DNA from: JBJXHN01 sp046233135
GTDB lineage: Bacteria > Pseudomonadota > Alphaproteobacteria > Rhodospirillales > Rhodospirillaceae
Assembly (NCBI GenBank): GCA_046233135.1
Contig: JBJXHN010000013.1
Span: forward strand, 36,192-100,191
Length of the DNA: 64,000 nt
Reading direction: 5' to 3'
A model generated the notes under the pieces. The model was given only the letters and a program-made list of their open reading frames with translations. It had not been told where the DNA came from and searched no databases. The translations under genes and the position numbers were made by a program. Of this stretch, positions 27,019-36,269 are shown piece by piece (the first letter of the stretch is position 1; each line of letters opens with the position of its first letter).

Positions 27019-27522
27019 TCAGGCGTCTTCGAAGATCCCGGTGTCCAGGTTCTTGTGGATCCCGGTGGGGCACCTGGTCATGCCGTGCATGGCCACATAG
27101 ACTCCCGGCGGCATCATCTGGGTGGCGGCCAGGGCATAGCCCAGATTGATGCCGCTTTCCGGCTTCATCATCTCCGCCGGGTAGAGCGAGCCGGTCAGGA
27201 CGATGGTGCGGTCGGTTCCGGCCGCTCCCGCGGCGTCCAGGAAACGGCCGGTGTCGGTCAGGCGGCTGGTGCCGTGGGTGATCAGCACCCGGCGCTGCGG
27301 TAACTCGGCCAGCAGGGCCAGCAGGGCGGCGCGGTCCTCGTCGGTCAGCTCGTTGCTGTCCTTCTTGCACAGCCGGTGGACGGTCACCTGGCGGCAGAAG
27401 GCGGCGTCCAGCAGACCGCGCACCACCTCCTTGTCGTCGAAGCCGTTGCGTTCCAGAACGCGGTTATAGACTTTCTCGATAGTACCGCCGGTGGCGATCA
27501 GCGCGATGGAGCCGTCACTCAT
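27019..27522 (-). CDS. Short single-domain asparaginase-like protein
   Basis: 167-residue protein with the N-terminal asparaginase/glutaminase domain only. The nucleophile motif is ALIATGGTIEKVYN, the second threonine site is ITHGTSRLTDTGRF, and a TGSLYPAEMMKPESGINLGYAL segment follows. Full L-asparaginases have about 330 residues and a second domain, which is absent here; this short form recurs in proteobacteria. It lies 42 bp downstream of ald in the same direction, so an amino-acid catabolic link is likely, but activity without the C-terminal domain is unproven. Confidence 0.82.
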   Translation of the reverse strand: MSDGSIALIATGGTIEKVYNRVLERNGFDDKEVVRGLLDAAFCRQVTVHRLCKKDSNELTDEDRAALLALLAELPQRRVLITHGTSRLTDTGRFLDAAGAAGTDRTIVLTGSLYPAEMMKPESGINLGYALAATQMMPPGVYVAMHGMTRCPTGIHKNLDTGIFEDA

Positions 27523-27564
27523 GGGGGATGGACCTGTTCCTGTCGGTTGGGGGAGAAAGAGGCG

Positions 27565-28683
27565 TTATCCCTGGATCACCTGTTCCGCATGGACATGCTT
27601 TTCGTTCAGGGCATGGGCGACGGCGGGATGGGTCAGCGCACCGGCGTGGACGTTCAGCCCGGCGCGCAGGTGGGGATCGTCATGCATGGCCCGCTTCCAG
27701 CCCTTGTCGGCCAGGGCCAGGACGAAGGGCAGGGTGGCGTTGTTCAGCGCGAAGGTGGAGGTGCGGGCCACGGCACCGGGCATGTTGGCCACGCAGTAGT
27801 GCACCACGTCGTGGACGATGTAGGTGGGGTCGGCGTGGGTGGTGGCGCGGGAGGTTTCGGCGCACCCTCCCTGATCGATGGCCACATCCACCAGGACGGC
27901 TCCCCGGTTCATGGCGTTGACCATGGCTTCGGTCACCAGCTTGGGCGCGCTGTCGCCGGGCACCAGCACCGCCCCGATCACCAGATCGGCGTTCAGCACC
28001 TGCGTCTCGATGGCATCGGTGGTGGCGTAAAGGGTGGACAGCTTGGAGCCGAATTGCAGGTCCAGTTCCTTCAGGCGGGTGAGGTTGCGGTCGATGATCG
28101 TGACATGGGCTTCCAGCCCCATGGCCATGCGCGCCGCATTGGTGCCCACCACGCCGCCGCCCAGCACGACCACCTTGGCCGCCTCCACCCCGGGCACGCC
28201 GCCCAGGAGGACACCCCGGCCACCCTGGTACTTCTCCAGGCAATGGGCGCCGGCCTGGATGGACATGCGGCCGGCGACCTCGCTCATCGGGGCGAGCAGC
28301 GGCAGGCCGCCTCGGGCATCGGTGACGGTTTCATAGGCGATGGCGGTGCAGCCGCTGGCCTTCAGGGCCTGCACCTGATCCGCATCGGCGGCGAGGTGGA
28401 GGTAGGTGAACAGCACCTGGCCATCGCGCAGGAAGCCGAATTCCTCCGGCCGGGGTTCCTTGACCTTGACGATCATGTCGGCCCCGGCGAAGACCTCGGC
28501 GGCGGTGGGCAGGATACGGGCGCCGGCCAGTTCGTAGGCGTGGTCGTCGGCCCCGATCCCCCGGCCGGCCTCGGACTCGATCAGCACCTGATGGCCGTGT
28601 TCGGCCAGTTCGCGCACGCTGGCCGGGGTCAGGCCGACGCGGTTCTCTTGGGGTTTGATCTCCCGGGGGACACCTATTTTCAT
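27565..28683 (-). CDS. ald: Alanine dehydrogenase
   Basis: NAD-dependent oxidative deamination of L-alanine to pyruvate and ammonium, or its reverse. The 372-residue protein begins MKIGVPREIKPQENRVGL and has the catalytic Lys in KVKEPRPEEFGFL, the His in YLHLAAD, and the Rossmann motif VVLGGGVVGTNAARMA. Length and the DVAIDQGG and NMPGAVARTSTFALNN motifs are as in known Ald. It is likely co-transcribed with the short asparaginase gene. Confidence 0.96.
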   Translation of the reverse strand: MKIGVPREIKPQENRVGLTPASVRELAEHGHQVLIESEAGRGIGADDHAYELAGARILPTAAEVFAGADMIVKVKEPRPEEFGFLRDGQVLFTYLHLAADADQVQALKASGCTAIAYETVTDARGGLPLLAPMSEVAGRMSIQAGAHCLEKYQGGRGVLLGGVPGVEAAKVVVLGGGVVGTNAARMAMGLEAHVTIIDRNLTRLKELDLQFGSKLSTLYATTDAIETQVLNADLVIGAVLVPGDSAPKLVTEAMVNAMNRGAVLVDVAIDQGGCAETSRATTHADPTYIVHDVVHYCVANMPGAVARTSTFALNNATLPFVLALADKGWKRAMHDDPHLRAGLNVHAGALTHPAVAHALNEKHVHAEQVIQG

Positions 28684-28810
28684 GGCCGTATCCTTTCAGC
28701 CTGCTCCGCAATGCAGATCGTCCCTGACCCGCGCAAGGTCAAGGGGAGGGGCGTAGGGATGCCAATGGAGGGATGATGGAGCGGCGGAAGGGGGAGAGGC
28801 AACTGAGATA

Positions 28811-28835
28811 CCAACCTGTGCGTCGCGCAGGTTGG
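28811..28835. terminator. Hairpin downstream of potI
   Basis: CCAACCTG (28811-28818) and CAGGTTGG (28828-28835) form an 8-bp stem extendable by three further pairs. There is no clear T-run on either strand, so a terminator for the leftward pot operon is only a tentative call. Confidence 0.35.
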
Positions 28836-28920
28836 CAAGGCCAAGCGGCCGCCGCGCCTTATGGCGCGTAATAGGCCGCGTGCCGCTTGAACGCCACAGG
28901 ATGGGCATTGAACATCGGCA

Positions 28921-29778
28921 TCAGGTCTGCTTTTCCCGTTTCACGGCGAGCTTGGCGGCAAGGCGGTCCTGGCGGGTGATCAGGGTGCCGGCGATCAGGA
29001 TCCCCACAGTGGCCAGCAGCACCAGGATGGTGGCCAGGGCGTTGATTTCCGGGCTGACCCCCAGGCGGACGGACGAGAAGACCACCATCGGCAGCGTGCT
29101 CGACGCCGGGCCGGACACGAAGCTGGCAATCACCAGATCGTCCAGCGACAGCGTGAAGGCCAGCAGCCATCCGGCGGCCAGGGCCGGGGCGATCATCGGC
29201 AGGGTGATCAGCAGGAACACCTTGGCCGGCCGGGCGCCCAGGTCCATGGCCGCTTCCTCGACCGACGTATCGAAGCCGGCAAAGCGGGCCTGCACCACCA
29301 CCGCCACATAGGCGGTCGAGAAGGTGATATGGGCGATGGTGATGGTGGTGATGCTGCGCCCTTCCGGCCAGCCCACCAGTTGCTCCATGGCCACGAACAG
29401 CAGCAGCGAGGACAGGCCGGTGATCACGTCGGGCATCACCAGCGGGGCCGAGAGCATGCCCGACATCAGCGTACGGCCCCGGAAGCGGCCGAAGCGGGCC
29501 ATGGCCAGGGCGGCCAGGGTGCCCAGCACGGTGGCCATGGTGGCGTTCATCACCGCCACCCGCAACGACACCCAGGCGGCACCGAGCATCTGATCATTAT
29601 GCAGAAGCTCGGCATACCACTTGGTGGAAAAGCCCGACCAGACGGTCACCAGACGGTTCTCGTTGAAGGAATAAAGGATCAGCAGAAAGATCGGCACATA
29701 CAGGAAGGCGAAGCCGAACCCGGTGGCGGCCAGCAGCAGCCAGCGGCCACCGTTGGAGGGGGCGCGCAAGCGGCTCAT
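28921..29778 (-). CDS. potI: PotI-type polyamine ABC transporter permease
   Basis: 285-residue inner-membrane permease with six predicted helices. The MetI-type EAA loop is EEAAMDLGARPAKVFLLITLP. The N-terminus FLYVPIFLLILYSFNENRL is typical of PotC/PotI. The ATG overlaps the potH stop (ATGA, 29775-29778); an open frame reaches further upstream but lies inside potH. Last gene of the pot operon. Confidence 0.93.
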   Translation of the reverse strand: MSRLRAPSNGGRWLLLAATGFGFAFLYVPIFLLILYSFNENRLVTVWSGFSTKWYAELLHNDQMLGAAWVSLRVAVMNATMATVLGTLAALAMARFGRFRGRTLMSGMLSAPLVMPDVITGLSSLLLFVAMEQLVGWPEGRSITTITIAHITFSTAYVAVVVQARFAGFDTSVEEAAMDLGARPAKVFLLITLPMIAPALAAGWLLAFTLSLDDLVIASFVSGPASSTLPMVVFSSVRLGVSPEINALATILVLLATVGILIAGTLITRQDRLAAKLAVKREKQT

Positions 29779-30806
29779 GACTTCGCTCCCTTGACCTTGC
29801 CGGTGCCCTTGAGGGCGGGATCGCCCTCTCCGCCCTGGCTGCGCTGGAACAGCATGATCGGTACCACCAGCAGCACCAGCATGGCAATCGCTACCGCCGA
29901 AGCCACGGGCCAGTCGCGGTTGGAGAAGAACTCGTTCCACAGCACCCGGCCGATCATCAGGGTATCGGCCCCGCCCAGCAGTTCGGGGATGACGAACTCG
30001 CCCACCGCCGGAATGAACACCAGCATCGACCCGGCCAGCACGCCGGGCAGGGACAGGGGCAGGGTGACGGTCAGGAACGCCTTCCACGGCGGGCAGCCCA
30101 GGTCGGAGGCGGCCTCCAGCAGGCTGGGGTCCATCTTCTCCAGGTTGGCGTAGAGCGGCAGCACCATGAAGGGTAGATAGGAATAGACGATGCCGATATA
30201 GATCCCCAGGTCGGTGCCCAGGATCTCCAGCGGCTGATCGATAAGGCCCAGCGCCATCAGGGCGTTGTTGAGCAGACCGTTGGATTTCAGGATGCCGATC
30301 CAGGCATAGACGCGGATCAGGAAGCTGGTCCAGAACGGCAGGATGATCAGGAACAGCAGCACTGTCTGCCGGTTCTTGGGCGCCCGGGCGATGGCATAGG
30401 CCATGGGGTAGCCCAGCAGCAGGGTCAGCAGGGTGGATACGGCGGCGATGCGCAGGCTGGACAGATAGGCCAGCACGTACTGGGGGTCATCGATCAGGAA
30501 CTGGTAGTTGCCCAGCGCCAGCGTGATCCGCAGGTAGGCCTGGCTGGTGAATTCCACCAGCGCCGAATAGGGCGGGATGCCCACGCGGAACTCGGCGAAA
30601 GAGATCTTCAGCACGATGGCGAAGGGCAGCAGGAAGAACAGCAGCAGCCACAGGAACGGAACGGCGATGACGATCCGCCGGTTGCGCAGCACATGCCGGG
30701 ACAGCCAGTCTGTCAGCCGGCGCACCGGGCTTGCGGCGGGAAACGGCGCCGGGGCCGCGCGCGATGCGGGGGAGGGTGCCGGCGGGGTCTGGTCGGACGC
30801 GTTCAC
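29775..30806 (-). CDS. potH: PotH-type polyamine ABC transporter permease
   Basis: 343-residue permease. A Pro/Ala-rich cytoplasmic N-terminus precedes the first membrane span (IVIAVPFLWLLLFFLLPFAIV). The EAA motif is LEAASDLGCPPWKAFLTVTLP. The GTG start at 30804-30806 overlaps the potG stop (GTGA), which supports it over more upstream codons. It pairs with PotI to form the channel for putrescine or spermidine. Confidence 0.93.
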   Translation of the reverse strand: MNASDQTPPAPSPASRAAPAPFPAASPVRRLTDWLSRHVLRNRRIVIAVPFLWLLLFFLLPFAIVLKISFAEFRVGIPPYSALVEFTSQAYLRITLALGNYQFLIDDPQYVLAYLSSLRIAAVSTLLTLLLGYPMAYAIARAPKNRQTVLLFLIILPFWTSFLIRVYAWIGILKSNGLLNNALMALGLIDQPLEILGTDLGIYIGIVYSYLPFMVLPLYANLEKMDPSLLEAASDLGCPPWKAFLTVTLPLSLPGVLAGSMLVFIPAVGEFVIPELLGGADTLMIGRVLWNEFFSNRDWPVASAVAIAMLVLLVVPIMLFQRSQGGEGDPALKGTGKVKGAKS

Positions 30807-31960
30807 GATGTGACCACCACGGCACTGGACGGCCCCCAGCTGACATAGACCCGGTCTTCCCAGGTGATGTCCCATTCGGCGGCGCGCAGGCGGTTGGTGC
30901 GGGTGGCGCGGATGACCTTGCCGCTGGCCAGGGTGACCAGATAGGTCGAAACGCTGCCCAGGTAGACGATGTCGGTCACCACGCCTTCGTCCCAGTTATG
31001 GGCGCCCTCTGGCTTGTCCTTGGACAGGGTGACCTTTTCCGGACGCAAGGCGGCCCACACCGTGCCGCCCTCGCGGCCGGAAATGCCGTGCCCCACGTAG
31101 ATGGGATTGCCCAGTTCGGGACTTTCGATGATCACATGGTCCACCTCGTCCTCGACCAGGACGCCTTCGACCATGTTCACGCTGCCGAAGAATTCGGCGA
31201 CGAAGCGGGTATTGGGATATTCGTACATGGCCTGGGGCGGGTCGATCTGCACGATCCAGCCTTCGTCCATGATGGCCACGCGGTCGGCCATGGTCATGGC
31301 CTCTTCCTGGTCGTGGGTGACGACCACGAAGGTAATGCCGGTCTTGTCCTGGATGTTGACCAGATCCAGTTGAGTCCGTTCCCGCAGTTTCTTGTCCAGC
31401 GCCGACAGGGGTTCGTCCAGCAGCAGCACCCGGGGGTGCTTGGCCAGGCTGCGGGCCAGGGCGACGCGCTGGCGCTGGCCGCCGGACAGCTGGCCGGGCT
31501 TGCGGCCGGCGAAGCGTTCCAGCTGCACCAGGGCCAGCATCTCGCGCACCCGCTCGTCGCGCTGCGCCTTGGGCATGCCGTCCTGGCGCAGGCCGAAGGC
31601 GATGTTCTGCGCCACGGTCATGTGGGGAAACAGGGCGTAGGACTGGAACATCATGTTGACCGGGCGGTCATAGGGCGCCACCCGGGTCATGTCGTGGCCG
31701 TCGATCATGATCCGGCCGCTTGTGGGGGTCTCGAAGCCGGCGATCATCCGCAGCAGGGTCGTCTTGCCGCAGCCCGACCCCCCCAGCAGGCAGAGGAATT
31801 CCCCCTCGAACACATCGAGGGAGACACCGTCCACGGCCGTGAAGTCACCGAACGTCTTGGTCACCGTTTCGATCTCGATGATCGCGGGACCGAGTTTCTT
31901 GGTGCAGCCCGGAAGCTCCGGCGGAGCTTTGGGCGTACGACGCTCGGTGGTCACGGCCAT
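30803..31960 (-). CDS. potG: PotG-type polyamine ABC transporter ATPase
   Basis: 385-residue ATPase. Walker A is GGSGCGKTT, signature LSGGQRQRVALARSLA, Walker B LLLDEPLSALD, switch VVTHDQEEAM. A C-terminal TOBE domain (about 290-385) is present, as in PotA/PotG. It is 27 bp downstream of potF and overlaps potH. Confidence 0.95.
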   Translation of the reverse strand: MAVTTERRTPKAPPELPGCTKKLGPAIIEIETVTKTFGDFTAVDGVSLDVFEGEFLCLLGGSGCGKTTLLRMIAGFETPTSGRIMIDGHDMTRVAPYDRPVNMMFQSYALFPHMTVAQNIAFGLRQDGMPKAQRDERVREMLALVQLERFAGRKPGQLSGGQRQRVALARSLAKHPRVLLLDEPLSALDKKLRERTQLDLVNIQDKTGITFVVVTHDQEEAMTMADRVAIMDEGWIVQIDPPQAMYEYPNTRFVAEFFGSVNMVEGVLVEDEVDHVIIESPELGNPIYVGHGISGREGGTVWAALRPEKVTLSKDKPEGAHNWDEGVVTDIVYLGSVSTYLVTLASGKVIRATRTNRLRAAEWDITWEDRVYVSWGPSSAVVVTS

Positions 31961-31987
31961 GGGCGGCAGCCTCCGGAAGGATAGGGG

Positions 31988-33106
31988 TCAGATACCGGTT
32001 TTCACCTTGTTCCAGGCGCGGGTGCGCAGGCGCTCCATGTTCGGCGGAGCGACCTTCTGGACGAACAGGCGGTTGAACACTTCCTTGGTCGGATAGATTT
32101 CCGGGTTGGTGCGCACATCCTCGTCGATCAGCGGCGTCGAAGCGGCATTGGCGTTGGCGTACCAGACGTAGTTGGTGATGTCGGCGGCGATGTCGGGGCG
32201 CAGGATGAAGTTGATGAAGGTGTGAGCGTTATCCGCATGCGGCGCATCGGCCGGCACGGCCATCATGTCGAACCACATCAGCGTGCCTTCCTTGGGGATC
32301 ACGTACTGGATTTCCACCCCGTTGTTGGCTTCCTCGGCGCGGGCCTTGGACTGGAAGATGTCGCCGGAATAGCCGAAGGCCATGCAGATGTCGCCGTTGG
32401 CCAGGGCGTTGATGTATTCCGAGCCGTGGAACTTCGAGATATAGGGACGCACGCCCATCCACAGGTCGGTGGCGGCGTCCAGATCCTTCGGATCAGCGGA
32501 GTTGGGATCCAGGCCCAGGTAATTGCGGGCGACGGAGAACACTTCCGACGGGCTGTCGAGCACCTGCACGCCGCAGGTGGCCAGCTTTTCCATGTATTCC
32601 GGCTTGAACAGCAGGTCGTAGCTGTTCAGCGGCAGGTCCGCCCCCAGGACTTCGCGCACCTTGGGCACATTGATGCCCAGGCCGTTGGTGCCCCACATGT
32701 AGACCACGGCGTGGTCGTTGCCCGGATCATGCCCGGCGGCCAGGCCCATGATCTCGGGATCCAGATTTCCCCAGTTGGTCAGTTTGGTTTTGTCGAGGGT
32801 GGCGAATATGCCGGCCTGGATCTGACGGGCCAGGAAGTCGCCGGTGGGGACCACCACGTCATAGCCGCTGGAGCCGGCCAGCAGCTTGGATTCCAGCAGT
32901 TCATTGCTGTCATAGACGTCGTAGTTGACGGTGATGCCCGTCTCCGCCGTGAATTTGTCGAGCGTGTCCTCGGCGATATAGTCGGACCAGTTATAGATGT
33001 TCAGGACTTTTTCTTCCTGAGCGGAGGCAGCACCGGCACTCAGGGTCAGGGTTCCGGTGGCAATGGCCGTGGCGACGGCCAGGGCACGCGACAGGGTGGA
33101 CGGCAT
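31988..33106 (-). CDS. potF: PotF-type periplasmic putrescine/spermidine-binding protein
   Basis: 372-residue solute-binding protein with a signal peptide ending GAASAQEE and the PotD/PotF start KVLNIYNWSDYIAEDTL. The acidic polyamine-binding segment DVYDSNELLESKLLAGSSGY and MWGTNGLGIN follow the family. GAGGGAGAGAAACCG precedes the ATG. It is the first gene of potFGHI. The divergent FAD oxidase suggests putrescine rather than spermidine as the substrate, by context only. Confidence 0.94.
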   Translation of the reverse strand: MPSTLSRALAVATAIATGTLTLSAGAASAQEEKVLNIYNWSDYIAEDTLDKFTAETGITVNYDVYDSNELLESKLLAGSSGYDVVVPTGDFLARQIQAGIFATLDKTKLTNWGNLDPEIMGLAAGHDPGNDHAVVYMWGTNGLGINVPKVREVLGADLPLNSYDLLFKPEYMEKLATCGVQVLDSPSEVFSVARNYLGLDPNSADPKDLDAATDLWMGVRPYISKFHGSEYINALANGDICMAFGYSGDIFQSKARAEEANNGVEIQYVIPKEGTLMWFDMMAVPADAPHADNAHTFINFILRPDIAADITNYVWYANANAASTPLIDEDVRTNPEIYPTKEVFNRLFVQKVAPPNMERLRTRAWNKVKTGI

Positions 33107-33408
33107 CGGTTTCTCTCCCTCGTCTCAGAAAGAAAAAGACTGGTTCAAAAACAAAGACCTGCGGAGAAAGGAGGCGGTGAGCAGGGGAACCGGTGCCTGT
33201 GGATGTGGGGACCCGGCTCCTGTCGGTAAACCGCATATTGCACGCTTTTTCGCAGCGCGCCAGAGGCATTGCGCGCCGAAACGGGACGATGGGGGAACAA
33301 TCTGTTCTGTCCCCTGGACCGAAGGGTGTTCGCCCGCCGGTATACGTCGCGCGGACAGAGGCGAGAGGCGGATGACGGACAGCCCGCGGGGTGGTATTAG
33401 CCCGCCCC
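33107..33408. other. Divergent intergenic region potF / FAD oxidase
   Basis: 302 bp that must hold promoters for both directions. No inverted repeat or consensus promoter stands out; TTGCAC at 33238-33243 has no good -10 partner. Confidence 0.4.
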
Positions 33409-34737
33409 ATGACCCATCCGAGCCCGTCTCCCTCTGCCCGCCCCTTGTCCCTGCGGCCGCCGAACTGCTGGTATTCCGATTCCGTGCCCCCCGGCCCGGC
33501 CCGTCCGCCCTTGCGCGGGGAGATCGCGGCCGATGTCTGCGTGGTGGGCGCGGGGATGACGGGCTGTTCGGCTGCGCTGCATCTGGCGGAGCGGGGCTAC
33601 CGGGTGGTCGTGCTGGAAAGCAGGGCGGTGGGCTTCGGGGCATCGGGACGCAACGGCGGCCAGCTGATCGCCGGATTCGCCGGCGATATGGACGTGGCGG
33701 AGCGGCATTTCGAGGCCGCCGACTGCCGCCGCCTGTTCGATTTCACGGTAGAGGCCGTGGACCTGGTCCGCGATCTCGCCCGTCGTCACGATATTGCCTG
33801 CGACCTGGTACCGGGCATGGTCTCGGCGGCCCTGAAGCAGCGGCATGTGGACGACCTCCACGCCATGGCCGAGCAGTGGCAGGGCTACGGATACGACCGA
33901 CTCGAATGGCTCGACGCTTCGGCCGTGCGGGGGCATGTGGCCTGTGAGGCCTATGTGGGCGGGCTGTGGGATCGGGGGGGCGGGCATTTGCACCCGCTGG
34001 CCTATACCCTGGGGCTGGCGGCGGCGGCGGAGCGGGCGGGCGCGGTGATCTACGAAGACACGGCCTTCACCGACCATGAGGAGACGGCGTTGGGCGTGGT
34101 GGTCCGCACCGGTGCGGGCGCCGTGGTGCGGGCCGCCTGGGTTCTGTTCGCCGGCAATGCCTATAGCTGGGGCCGGATCCGGGGGGCGGCGAAGACCCTG
34201 GATCAGCGAATCATGCCCGCCGGAACCTATGTGATCGCCACCGAACCGTTGGGCGAGGCGCGGGCGACGGCCCTGCTGCCCCACAACGACGCGGTTTCCG
34301 ACGTCCAGTTCGTGCTGAACTACTACCGCCGCTCGGCCGACCACCGGCTGCTGTTCGGCGGTGGGGTCAGCTATTCACGCATCGATCCGCCCCGTCTGGC
34401 CGGGCAGTTGCGCCGGACCATGGTCGGCTTCTTCCCTCAACTAGCGGACGTGGCGGTGACCCATGCCTGGGGCGGCTTCGTGGCGATCACCGCCAACCGC
34501 CTGCCCCACTTCGGCCGGATCGGCCGGCGGGCGCTGTTCGCCCAGGGCTATTCCGGGCATGGCGTGGCTCTGACCAGCCTGGCCGGGAAGATGATGGCCG
34601 AGGTGGTAGGCGGCACCGAAGACCGCTTCGACCTGATGGCGGCGATTCCCCACATGCCCTTTCCGGGCGGTCACTGGCTGCGCACGCCCCTGCTAATGGC
34701 GGCGATGGCCTGGATGCGCCTGAAGGACCGTCTGTAA
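33409..34737 (+). CDS. FAD-dependent amine oxidase, gamma-glutamylputrescine oxidase (PuuB/OrdL) type
   Basis: 442-residue DAO-fold flavoprotein. The N-terminus reads NCWYSDSV, as in PuuB-like proteins, then the dinucleotide motif VVGAGMTGCSAALHLAERG, VLESRAVGFGASGRNGGQL, and C-terminal AQGYSGHGVALTSLAGKMM. The family oxidises gamma-glutamylputrescine or related amines, giving an aldehyde, ammonium and H2O2. It diverges from the polyamine transporter, which fits putrescine use. The start at ATG 33409 lacks a strong ribosome site; GTG 33391 is an alternative. Confidence 0.87.
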   Translation: MTHPSPSPSARPLSLRPPNCWYSDSVPPGPARPPLRGEIAADVCVVGAGMTGCSAALHLAERGYRVVVLESRAVGFGASGRNGGQLIAGFAGDMDVAERHFEAADCRRLFDFTVEAVDLVRDLARRHDIACDLVPGMVSAALKQRHVDDLHAMAEQWQGYGYDRLEWLDASAVRGHVACEAYVGGLWDRGGGHLHPLAYTLGLAAAAERAGAVIYEDTAFTDHEETALGVVVRTGAGAVVRAAWVLFAGNAYSWGRIRGAAKTLDQRIMPAGTYVIATEPLGEARATALLPHNDAVSDVQFVLNYYRRSADHRLLFGGGVSYSRIDPPRLAGQLRRTMVGFFPQLADVAVTHAWGGFVAITANRLPHFGRIGRRALFAQGYSGHGVALTSLAGKMMAEVVGGTEDRFDLMAAIPHMPFPGGHWLRTPLLMAAMAWMRLKDRL

Positions 34738-34765
34738 GGGAAAACATCGGAGGCCGGGAAAAACG

Positions 34766-34800
34766 AAACCGCCGCCCGAGGAGGTCCCGGGCGGCGGTTT
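34766..34800. terminator. Bidirectional intrinsic terminator
   Basis: AAACCGCCGCCCG (34766-34778) pairs with CGGGCGGCGGTTT (34788-34800) over a 9-nt loop; A- and T-tracts flank it for both strands. It separates the convergent FAD oxidase and cytochrome c genes. Confidence 0.85.
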
Positions 34801-34842
34801 GCATGACCTCCGCGCCGGTTGCGCGGCAGCCGAAGGCCCTGA

Positions 34843-35256
34843 CTAGTTCAGAGTCTTCAGGTAGGCGATGACGTCGGCGATTTCATCGTCCTTGGTCAGC
34901 TTGAAGGTCATCTTGGTCTTGGCCTTGTCGTCACCGGTGGCTTCCTTGATCCACCCGCGCGGATCCTTCAGGTAAGCCGCCAGCTTCTCGTCATCCCAGG
35001 TTTCCCCCTTTTCGCCCAGCTGGACGTAGGAATCGGAGTACTTGTACCCTTCGTGGGTGCCGATGGTGCGACCGGCCACATCGTGCAGGTTCGGGCCGAC
35101 CTTGTTCGGACCGCCGGCGGAGAAATCGTGGCAGGCGATGCACTTCTTGGCGACCTTCTCGCCCGAAGCGGCATCCCCTTCGGCATGGGCGGCGGCGGCG
35201 CCCATGACCATGGTCGCGGCGAGGCCGGCAGCGGCCATGAAACCGAACTTCTTCAT
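34843..35256 (-). CDS. Periplasmic class I cytochrome c
   Basis: 137-residue soluble monoheme cytochrome c. A signal peptide (GFMAAAGLAATMVMGAAAAHAEG) is followed by heme motif CIACHDF, GPNLHDVAGRTIGT, and the distal region KMTFKLTKDDEIADVIAYLKTL with Met as the likely sixth ligand. GGAGAGGAG precedes the ATG at 35254-35256. It could carry electrons from the bc1 complex to NosZ, oxidases or other reductases. No neighbouring partner shows which. Confidence 0.93.
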   Translation of the reverse strand: MKKFGFMAAAGLAATMVMGAAAAHAEGDAASGEKVAKKCIACHDFSAGGPNKVGPNLHDVAGRTIGTHEGYKYSDSYVQLGEKGETWDDEKLAAYLKDPRGWIKEATGDDKAKTKMTFKLTKDDEIADVIAYLKTLN

Positions 35257-36269
35257 TAAGGAACTCCTCTCCACTCGTCTTGCCGGACTCGCCGGCACGT
35301 GGTGTTTGCCGGTTTTACCGGCTTCTCCCTCCCGCCGGGGTTCCGACGCGAGACTCTCCGCCGGCGCGTTCCGGCGGATACAACCCTTCACCAGCAATGC
35401 CGACGGCCCAGAGCCCCCGGTTCGGCCGGCTGAAACTGGCGGGCATGATGCCCGGACGGATCATCGCATGGCTTCGCGCTTTTCCTTCAGCGAGGCCTTG
35501 TGGGACCCGACGAATGGCCCCAATTCATACAAGAGCATTCCGGCCAAGGGAAGAGCCCATACAGCCGTAGGCTGAGGTCCGATCCATTCTTCCGTCCCGT
35601 CAGGACCATGCCCCGGTTCGGAACGGATGTCAGACGGATCTGCACCCCCCCCCACGCGAGGACCCCTCCTCGTGTCTGGCGGCATGATCGTGCGGCAATA
35701 TGGCCCGAATGTGGCTGCGTTATATCCGATGGGGACCCACCGGAAAAGGGATGCCGTAAGGCACCCGCCGGACCAGGCCGACCTGATGAGTGGGTCGGCC
35801 GGTACGCTCCATCTGCCGCTCCTCCGTTCCGCCGCTTTCCGACAATGCGGCGGGCGCAGATCACGTCTGCGTGAGGAGCAGGCTGGAAACCCGAAAAATC
35901 TTGACGAAAATGGTCCGATATGGCACATTTGCCGTAGTTCGATTGCCGATGAGCGGGATCGAGATCGGGGTTCGACCAGAGAAGCGGTGGGCCGAAATAC
36001 GTCACGAACACGCGTCATGTGAACTCGCGTATGATTGGGGGCCTTGATCGTCCAACGGGTAAATCACCCCGGGGACAGGGCCAGGGGCGGGGTTCCAGGC
36101 GGCGTTGGGTTGGAATTGGGGTAATCAGGCCCTGCTCTCGCCCGCATTGCGACGCACTTTCGACACCTTTCCGAGGAAAAAAGGACTCCCATGGGTGCAA
36201 CCAACAGGGAACGATACGGATTTCTCTGCGTTTCCTGGCTGGCCCGATGTGAAAGGAGTGGCAGCCGTC
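35257..36269. other. One-kilobase gene-poor region before rpoH
   Basis: About 1 kb with lower GC, containing poly-C runs (for example at 35644-35653) and several short frames without ribosome sites. The rpoH ribosome binding site AAAGGAG sits at 36252-36258. One small minus-strand ORF is listed separately. I see no RNA fold or consensus heat-shock promoter here with confidence. Confidence 0.5.
35461..35685 (-). CDS. Possible small membrane protein
   Basis: A 74-residue minus-strand frame from ATG 35685. The last 34 residues (AVWALPLAGMLLYELGPFVG followed by a lysine-rich tail) look like a single membrane helix with a basic cytoplasmic end, unlike random GC-rich shadow sequence. It lacks a clear ribosome binding site, and the N-terminal 40 residues look unconvincing. 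Listed as a candidate only. Confidence 0.25.
   Translation of the reverse strand: MPPDTRRGPRVGGGADPSDIRSEPGHGPDGTEEWIGPQPTAVWALPLAGMLLYELGPFVGSHKASLKEKREAMR

Noticed and set aside
35921..35934. TGGCACATTTGCC as a sigma-54 promoter
   Set aside because: The GG and GC elements are only 7 bp apart instead of 10.
35461..36018. 185-residue minus-strand frame before rpoH
   Set aside because: Only the last 74 residues have protein-like composition; the long frame shows no ribosome site or family pattern. The short form is listed as a low-confidence candidate.
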